Shown here piece after piece: positions 56,401-61,199 of a DNA stretch of 64,000 nucleotides (positions are counted from its first letter, which is position 1; every line of letters begins with the position of its first letter). This DNA comes from Geomonas sp. Red32 (GTDB lineage Bacteria > Desulfobacterota > Desulfuromonadia > Geobacterales > Geobacteraceae). The position numbers and the translations under genes were made by a program. The DNA is taken from assembly GCF_023652955.1 (NCBI RefSeq), contig NZ_JAKLOY010000001.1:1364001-1428000 (forward strand), written 5' to 3'. The notes below the pieces were generated by a model. It did not search any database and had not been told where the DNA came from. It worked only from the letters and a program-made list of their open reading frames with translations.

Positions 56401-56455
56401 CGCCACTTCCGCCCGCGTTGCCAGCGCTGGGGCGGGAGGCTGGCGGATGAATTAA
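53441..56455 (+). CDS. TPR plus GT9-like protein with two modules
   Basis: The 1004-residue product starts at ATG 53441, inside the end of the preceding gene (13-base overlap). It has two of the modules seen in that gene: TPRs at about 1-225, GT9-like core with EQGLGDLLQFFRF near 262 and VDTAVAHLAGALGKQVC near 446; then TPRs at about 520-700, EQGLGDTLQFVRY near 743 and VDTACAHLAGGMGKPLW near 923. It has no signal or membrane segment. The order and spacing suggest gene growth by duplication of a TPR-GT unit. The stop lies just upstream of the flagellin promoter. Confidence 0.85.
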   Translation: MDLLAELQRALNANDPARAAELCSQLLDANPDRVDLLTLAATLARQLGRPEAALGFLSRAAELHPSVPELQNNLGVILEDLGRHAEAAKSCRRAIDLRPGYGDAYANLGNSLRSLGDFDEAAASFRQALAIDPACTDALYNLGNLLRFLGRWEEAVESYRTLLSLLPGHLSGWINLGGSLLKLNRFQEAIEAERRALALDPSNADAHWNLSLALLTLGDYRNGWREYEWRLKKPAAGYGLTAAGRPLWDGSPLEGRTLLIRGEQGLGDLLQFFRFVQLLAGRGERVVLECPPQLLSLIASQNPAIACFPAGGNPPPFDCFAYLMSLPDLLGITLENLPAAIPYLAADPERKRAWGERIGKEGAAVGLVWAGSATYLNDRYRSLPLAALSPLAALAGVRLYSLQVGSASQDLATVPWGGRAADLAPELTDFAETAAAVANLDLVVTVDTAVAHLAGALGKQVCLLLPFSGDWRWLDGRNDSPWYPGMRLYRQPTLGDWEPVIASLVRDLVPEPDGLNRLFREANALREAGSLDQAITAYRSLLDLLPGAAEVHNNLGLALQDAKRPGEAEESYRTALRLNPELADACNNLGTILVSRGGYEEAEPFFRRALDLRPGYLPALTNLGACLQVLERPGEAVELYRRAIVLAPEAMEPRINLGTAWQELRQPEAAVAVYREALKREPDNPELHWNLALTLLSLGDFKNGWREYEWRRVTSPSALGPSPAPGEWEAALRPGRTILIDCEQGLGDTLQFVRYVPLVAARGANVLLRCQFPSLKPLLTRVAGVSAVYARGEELPPFDQAIPLLSLPAVFRTTMATVPATPYLSADPDRVAALAGLVAGNAAGKASLKVGLVWRGGPLPRNRACPYPELAMLAGVEGVEFFSLQIGERPDRELLPAADLSGELTDFGATAALVSHFDLVISVDTACAHLAGGMGKPLWLLLPYACDWRWLPASDRSPWYPSMRIFRQEQPGDWKGVLARVRTGLAAATSARVASAGAGGWRMN

Positions 56456-56482
56456 TTATAATTCTGCCGCCTCATTTATAAT

Positions 56483-56510
56483 TAAAGTTACCGCCCCCTC
56501 AAGCCGATAA
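56483..56510 (+). promoter_or_regulatory. Sigma-28 promoter of flagellin
   Basis: TAAAGTTA (56483-56490) and a perfect GCCGATAA (56503-56510) with a 12-base spacer, one base longer than the usual 11. The predicted start is about 56517. Confidence 0.88.
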
Positions 56511-56512
56511 AG

Positions 56513-56568
56513 CGCCCAAGAGCTGAAAGTCCCTCCAGAATAGAGGGGTTCACTCGTGGGCGTTTTTT
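56513..56568 (+). terminator. Terminator hairpin overlapping the flagellin start site
   Basis: CGCCCAAGAG (56513-56522) pairs with CTCGTGGGCG (56553-56562), nine of ten matches, and is followed by six T. An inner stem CCCTC/GAGGG occupies 56531-56547. Transcripts starting at the sigma-28 site would lack most of the left arm, so the hairpin should stop read-through from the glycosyltransferase genes but not flagellin transcription. Confidence 0.7.
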
Positions 56569-56642
56569 CGTGCGCCCGCGTCGATACAAACCGCAGAAAC
56601 CACCGGCCTAGAAGGCCGGAACATCCAGAAAGGAGAACGACC

Positions 56643-57461
56643 ATGGCAGTCAGCGACATCTCTCTCACCGCAGGCATGAGGACCAACCTTCTTAACCTCC
56701 AGCAGACCAGTCAGCTTTTGAACCGTACCCAGCAGAGGCTCTCCTCGGGCAAGAACGTCAACAGCGCTCTCGATAACCCGACCAACTACTTCGCGGCCCA
56801 GAACGCGAACCAGCGCGCCGGCGACCTCGCCGACCGTAAAGACGGGCTCTCCGAAGCCGTCCAGACCGTCAGCGCCGCCAACGCAGGCATCACCGCGATC
56901 ACCGGCCTGATCCAGGCCGCCAAAGGTATTGCCACCTCCGCCCTCTCCACCTCCGACACCAACGTGCAGTCCAAGCTGGCCGCCCAGTACGACACCATCC
57001 GCAGCCAGATCGACAACCTCTCCTCCGACTCCGGGTACCAGGGCTTGAACCTCCTGAGCTCGGTCAACACCCTGACCGTCAACTTCAACGAGACTGCCTC
57101 CTCGTCGCTCAAGGTCATCGGCTTCCAGGCCAATGCCACCGGCCTGAGCCTCACCGGCGCCAGCAACAACTGGCAGACCACTTCGGACATCACCTCCGAC
57201 TCGGCGAAGATGGACTCGGCGATCACCACCCTGAGGACCAACACTCAGACCCTGGCCGCCAACCTGAACATCATCACCACCCGTCAGAACTTCACCGACA
57301 GCATGATCAACACGCTGCAGACCGGTGCGGACAACCTGACGCTGGCCGATATGAACCAGGAAGGCGCCAACATGCTGATGCTGCAGACCCGTCAGAGCCT
57401 GGGCACCACCTCGCTCTCGATGTCGTCGCAGGCGGCACAGGCGGTCCTGAGACTCTTCTAG
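56643..57461 (+). CDS. fliC: Flagellin
   Basis: The 272-residue filament protein has the D0/D1 N-terminus (SLTAGMRTNLLNLQQTSQLLNRTQQRLSSGKNVNSALDNPTNYFAAQ) and a C-terminus ending SMSSQAAQAVLRLF. There is no variable D2/D3 domain; the middle is short and rich in Ser, Thr and Asn, as in flagellins that carry O-linked sugars. The ATG at 56643 follows GGAGAACGACC. The 5' leader is about 125 bases. It lies between two blocks of glycosyltransferases and is followed by the flbT-flaF regulators. Confidence 0.96.
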   Translation: MAVSDISLTAGMRTNLLNLQQTSQLLNRTQQRLSSGKNVNSALDNPTNYFAAQNANQRAGDLADRKDGLSEAVQTVSAANAGITAITGLIQAAKGIATSALSTSDTNVQSKLAAQYDTIRSQIDNLSSDSGYQGLNLLSSVNTLTVNFNETASSSLKVIGFQANATGLSLTGASNNWQTTSDITSDSAKMDSAITTLRTNTQTLAANLNIITTRQNFTDSMINTLQTGADNLTLADMNQEGANMLMLQTRQSLGTTSLSMSSQAAQAVLRLF

Positions 57462-57480
57462 ATCCATAGGCACCAAATGC

Positions 57481-57508
57481 CGGGGCGGGGAGCGGACTCC
57501 CCGTCCCG
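57481..57508 (+). other. Stable hairpin after flagellin
   Basis: GGGGCGGGGA pairs with TCCCCGTCCC (one G-T pair) around a 6-base loop, extended by a C-G pair. No T-run follows, so it is probably a 3' stabiliser or processing signal rather than a full terminator. Confidence 0.6.
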
Positions 57509-57510
57509 CA

Positions 57511-57530
57511 TTACCTCTGAGAGGAGGTAA
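57511..57530 (+). promoter_or_regulatory. Ribosome-site-hiding hairpin
   Basis: TTACCTC (57511-57517) pairs exactly with GAGGTAA (57524-57530). The paired strand overlaps the GGAGG site (57523-57527) of the gene starting at 57534. Translation of this gene should be low unless the hairpin is opened. Confidence 0.6.
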
Positions 57531-57533
57531 ACC

Positions 57534-58271
57534 ATGTCCATCGCCACGATACAGGCCGAGACGGTGGCCCCGCAGCCACCCGGGCAGGCCGACAGCTTCC
57601 CCGTCCCGCAGGACTCCCCCCGCGACACCACGACTACCTCCACGACCGCTAACGACCAGGTGCAGATTACGGGACGGCTCGGGACGGCCCTGCAGCAGCT
57701 GCAGGATAAAAACGACCAGCAGAATGGCCTCGCGGACGCCATCCGGAGCAGCCATCGTGCGGCGGCCTCTCTTCGCCAAAAGCTTGACTCCGCGAAGGCT
57801 CCCCTGCAGACCATCGTCAAGAATTTCCCCCCCTTCGCCCCCGAGGACAAGGAGCGGATGAAGCTTTTGATGAGCTATTCCTCCCTCCGCAAGGAGATCG
57901 ACGAGCTGACCTTCCCCCCTCCCCCCGACGTGGTCCAGGCCCACAAGGTGCCGGCGGTTCCGGCGACCCTTCCGCAGGGTGCCACCGATAGTCAAATTAA
58001 TGACCACCTCGCCAAACTTGACGCGGCGTCGGCCGCGGTGGGGGATTTCCAGAGCTCGCTGGCGGCGGGAACCGCCTCGCTGGTGACCAATTCCGGCTCC
58101 ACATCGTTGTTTTCAGGGCCTTCCGGCGCCACTGCCGGGGCTACGGCGGCTCCGCTGGCCGATTCCTCCGCCTGGCAACTCAGCGCGGAAGTTGGCCGGC
58201 AATTTGCATCCTCAGTTGCCCAGGGGGTGACGGTCGACGGCCACCTCCAATTCCTGAAAGGATTGGGCTAG
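57534..58271 (+). CDS. Unknown protein between flagellin and flbT
   Basis: The 245-residue product has a Thr/Pro-rich, presumably disordered N-terminus (to about 45), a helical part (GTALQQLQDKNDQQNGLADAIRSSHRAAASLRQKLDSAKAPLQTIV, about 50-95), a conserved-looking FPPFAPEDKERMKLLMSYSSLRKEIDELTFPPPP near 98-131, and a Ser/Ala-rich C-terminus. There is no signal peptide. It lies in an operon with flagellin, flbT and flaF, so a role in filament assembly, export or regulation is likely. I do not recognise the family. Confidence 0.7.
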   Translation: MSIATIQAETVAPQPPGQADSFPVPQDSPRDTTTTSTTANDQVQITGRLGTALQQLQDKNDQQNGLADAIRSSHRAAASLRQKLDSAKAPLQTIVKNFPPFAPEDKERMKLLMSYSSLRKEIDELTFPPPPDVVQAHKVPAVPATLPQGATDSQINDHLAKLDAASAAVGDFQSSLAAGTASLVTNSGSTSLFSGPSGATAGATAAPLADSSAWQLSAEVGRQFASSVAQGVTVDGHLQFLKGLG

Positions 58272-58276
58272 CTGAT

Positions 58277-58666
58277 ATGTCGCTAAAAATCACCTTGAAA
58301 GGCAACGAGCGGCTGATTGTCGGTGGGGCGGTGGTCAGAAACGGGGGCAAGGGGACGATTCTCTTCATCGAGAACACCGTGCCGATTCTCCGCGAGAAGG
58401 ACATCCTGGGGGAGAAGGACGCCACTACCCCCTGCAAACGGGTCTACTTCACCATACAGCTCATGTATATCGATGAGGCCAACGTGCCGCAGTACCGTAC
58501 CACCTATCTGGACCTGGCCCGGGACATCCTCGAGGCTGCCCCCAGCACCGCCAGCTACCTTGAGCAGATCAGTACGCGGATAGAGGACGGCAACTATTAC
58601 CAGGCCCTGAAGGCTGCGAGGAATCTCATCGAGTACGAAGAGGAGCTACTTAAAAATGCAAACTAA
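58277..58666 (+). CDS. flbT: FlbT-type flagellin mRNA regulator
   Basis: The 129-residue product matches FlbT: MSLKITLKGNERLIVGGAVVRNGGKGTILFIENTVPILREKDIL, then TPCKRVYFTIQLMYID near 50-65 and YYQALKAARNLIEYEEELL near the end. In Caulobacter FlbT binds the 5' leader of flagellin mRNA and limits its translation. Here the flagellin leader is about 125 bases long. It follows the unknown gene by five bases and overlaps flaF by 11. Confidence 0.88.
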   Translation: MSLKITLKGNERLIVGGAVVRNGGKGTILFIENTVPILREKDILGEKDATTPCKRVYFTIQLMYIDEANVPQYRTTYLDLARDILEAAPSTASYLEQISTRIEDGNYYQALKAARNLIEYEEELLKNAN

Positions 58667-59045
58667 CAGCGCGATCAAAGAGTACATGGGCATTCAGAAG
58701 GAGAGCATGTCGGGGCGCGAGCTGGAGGCGTCTGTGTTGACCAAGGCCGGCCTGATGCTGAAGGCCTGCCAGGAAAACTGGGACGCCGCGGACCGTGAAA
58801 CCAGGCTTTTGGACGCCATCAAGTACAACCAGCGGGTATGGAGCTTCTTCCAGGCCGAGCTCTCCGAGCCGAGCAACCCGATGCCGAAGAAGCTCAGGGA
58901 GGACATCCTCAACCTGAGCCTGTTCCTCGACAAGAGGCTCTTCGAGGTCATGGCCTATCCGGACCCGGCCAAGCTTTCCATCGTGATCGACATCAACTTC
59001 AACATCGCCGCCGGGCTCAGGACCAATCCCGAGGCCGAAGCCTGA
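58656..59045 (+). CDS. flaF: FlaF-type flagellin regulator
   Basis: The 129-residue protein fits the FlaF pattern: SGRELEASVLTKAGLMLKACQENW near 18-42, then LDAIKYNQRVWSFFQAEL near 50-67, and LREDILNLSLFLDKRLFEVMAYPDPAKLSIVIDINFNIAAGL toward the C-terminus. In Caulobacter FlaF is needed for flagellin synthesis and export and works against FlbT. The overlap with flbT points to coupled translation. Confidence 0.85.
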   Translation: MQTNSAIKEYMGIQKESMSGRELEASVLTKAGLMLKACQENWDAADRETRLLDAIKYNQRVWSFFQAELSEPSNPMPKKLREDILNLSLFLDKRLFEVMAYPDPAKLSIVIDINFNIAAGLRTNPEAEA

Positions 59046-59169
59046 TCCGCCGGTAGTTTCAGAAGTTCCACAAGGGGAGGAAAGTGAGTGGGGGGCGACC
59101 GTCGCCGGTCGCCTGCATCCCGCTCCCTTGCCTCCTCTTTTTCGTCTGTGCCACCGAGAGCGCCGGCAC

Positions 59170-59432
59170 GGCTTGGCGACGGCTTAAATCCCCCCTGTCC
59201 CCCCTTCCGCCTTAGCCAAGGCTTCAGCGGACACGTCGCAAAGGGGGGGACCCTGCGCTGGCTGCTATCCCTCATTCAGGCCGCGTGCCGAAGCCTGCCT
59301 CCCTGCCGCCTCCAGGCCCCCCTCCCCTGGAGGGAGGGGCGAGGGGGTGGGGGAGGTATCCACGGAGTGCCGAAGCCTGCCTCCCCCCCACCCTGTCCCT
59401 CCCCCTCAGGTGGGGAGGGGACCTGGGGCTAC
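59170..59432. repeat. Mixed GC-rich repeat cluster, partly coding
   Basis: The 360-base stretch 59046-59405 has no gene. AAATCCCCCCTGTCCCCCCTTC...GCAAAGGGGGGGACC lies at 59186-59251 but is split by about 30 inserted bases (CGCCTTAGCCAAGGCTTCAGCGGACACGT-type) that form their own small hairpin. Then follow GGAGGGAGGGG with GGGGGTGGGGGAGGTATCCACGGAG and CCCTCCCCCTCAGGTGGGGAGGGG at 59320-59420. The last copy supplies the final codons (GPLPT) and stop of the leftward gene. Confidence 0.8.
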
Positions 59433-61187
59433 CTCCAGCAACGCAGCCTCCAGCTCGCGGGTGACGCCCGCGCCGTCGAGAAGCGGCGAGGCCTGCAGCC
59501 GCTCCCGCATCCCGCTCCGCATCTTCGCCAGCGCCTCCCGGTTCCCCGCCAGGCCGCGGGCGATCTCCAGGTACTCCTCCGGATTCACCGCCACCAGGTT
59601 TCCCAGTCCGCAGTTCCCCAGCATGGTCGCGCCGGTGCGCGAGGCATGCCGGCTCCCCGCCATGGTCACCACCGGAACCCCCATCCAGAGCGCCTCGCAG
59701 GTGGTCGTCGTCCCGTTGTAGGGAAAGGTGTCCAGGCCGATGTCGACCTTGCCGTAGTGGGCCAGGTGCGTCAGCGTGGTGGGATGCCCCTCGTGGAGCT
59801 CGACCCGTTCCGCAGCAATCCCCTCCCTCTCGAAGAACTCCATCAGCCGCCGGCGTACCTGCCCATCAGCAAGCGGCTTGGCCTTCACCAGCAGATGCGC
59901 CTCCGGGACCTCCCGCAGGAGGCGGCACCAGAGCGCCAGCACCTCGGGGGTGACCTTGGCGAGATTGTTGAACGAGCCGAAGGTGATCCTGCCACTGGTG
60001 AGAGAGGGGAGGGGGGCGACCGCCGGGGCCTCCGGGTCGGGGAGGTAGCAGGAGAAGATCCGCGGGAGCCGGATCAGCCGCTCCCGGTGGAACATCTCCC
60101 GCCCGGGGGGATCGGCGGTGGCGTCGGTGATCCGGTAGTCCATCTGGGAAAGCCCGGTGGTGTCGGGATAGCCGATCCAGGTGATCTGGATGGGGGCGGG
60201 CTTGCGGGCGAAGAGCGGGAGCCGGTTTCCCGAGGTGTGCCCGGCCAGGTCGATCAGGATGTCGATACCGTCTCCGGCGATCATCCGGGCGGCCTGGCGG
60301 TCGTCGAGGGTGCGGATCTCCCGCCACCCGTCGGCAAGCGCCTTCAGCCGTTCGGTGACCCGGTCGCCACCCCGCTGGTTGGCGTAGCAGAAGATCTCGA
60401 AGCGGCTCTTGTCATGGTGGGCGAGGACCGGCTCGATGAAGCGGGCCACCGAGTGATCGCGGAAGTCGGCCGATACATAGCCGATCCTGATCCGGCCCCG
60501 GCTGGCCGGGGGACGTACGGGGGGCGCCTCCTCTTCCGGCTTGGGGGAGAAGGGAGCCGTCGTGGAGGCCTCGATATGTTCCCGGCAGATCTCGCGGTCG
60601 CCGAAGCGGTACGAGTAGTGGAGGGCGAAGAGGAGGTTCTGGCGGGCGTCGAGATGATCGGGATCGGCCGCCAGCGCGGCGCGGTAGCGCTCCACCGCCT
60701 CGAGGCTTCTCCCCTGGGATTGCAGCACGTTGGCGAGGTTGTAGTTGAGCCGCACCGAGCCGGGGGTAATCCGCACCCCATCGGCGAGAATCGTCTCCGC
60801 CTCCCCCAGCATCCCGTGATCCTTCAAAAGGGAAGCGAGGTTGATGCGGGCATCCTGGTACCCAGCTTCCAGCCGGATCGCCTCCTCGAAACAGGGAAGC
60901 GCCTCCCCGGCCCTCCCCGCCTGCTGAAGCGCGACACCGAGACCGTTCAACGCCCGGGTGTCCTCCGGCGTGACGGCGAGCGCCTGCCGGAAGTGGAGGA
61001 TGGCCTGTTCCGGCTCATCCAGTGAGGCCCGGATCACCGCAAGGAGGTAGTGGGCCCGGCCGCAGGCGGGGGCGTTTGCCAGGAGCCCCTCCAGCTGGAG
61101 GAGGGCATCTTCCTGCATCCCCTTCTTGAGGAGCAGGCCGGCGTACTTCAAAAGCGCCACGCTCGCGTTTTCGATCTCCCCGGACAC
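59406..61187 (-). CDS. TPR plus GT41 O-GlcNAc-transferase-type protein
   Basis: The 593-residue product has TPRs from about residue 5 to 210, then a GT41 domain: GYVSADFRDHSVARF near 237 (the His matches the catalytic-region His of OGT), IDLAGHTSGNRLPLFARKPAPIQITWIGYPDTTGL near 315-350, FGSFNNLAKVTPEV near 420 (the Lys contacts the nucleotide sugar), and FPYNGTTTTCEALWMGVPVVTMAG near 500. Such enzymes add GlcNAc to Ser or Thr. It is divergent from flagellin and most likely modifies it. Thirteen bases separate it from the upstream GT41 gene, with which it should form an operon. Confidence 0.9.
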   Translation of the reverse strand: MSGEIENASVALLKYAGLLLKKGMQEDALLQLEGLLANAPACGRAHYLLAVIRASLDEPEQAILHFRQALAVTPEDTRALNGLGVALQQAGRAGEALPCFEEAIRLEAGYQDARINLASLLKDHGMLGEAETILADGVRITPGSVRLNYNLANVLQSQGRSLEAVERYRAALAADPDHLDARQNLLFALHYSYRFGDREICREHIEASTTAPFSPKPEEEAPPVRPPASRGRIRIGYVSADFRDHSVARFIEPVLAHHDKSRFEIFCYANQRGGDRVTERLKALADGWREIRTLDDRQAARMIAGDGIDILIDLAGHTSGNRLPLFARKPAPIQITWIGYPDTTGLSQMDYRITDATADPPGREMFHRERLIRLPRIFSCYLPDPEAPAVAPLPSLTSGRITFGSFNNLAKVTPEVLALWCRLLREVPEAHLLVKAKPLADGQVRRRLMEFFEREGIAAERVELHEGHPTTLTHLAHYGKVDIGLDTFPYNGTTTTCEALWMGVPVVTMAGSRHASRTGATMLGNCGLGNLVAVNPEEYLEIARGLAGNREALAKMRSGMRERLQASPLLDGAGVTRELEAALLEVAPGPLPT

Positions 61188-61199
61188 GGCCGCCTCCCG

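Noticed and set aside
59088-61025. 645-codon plus-strand frame over the GT41 gene
   Set aside because: It is a shadow of the leftward GT41 protein, whose TPR and OGT motifs are unmistakable.
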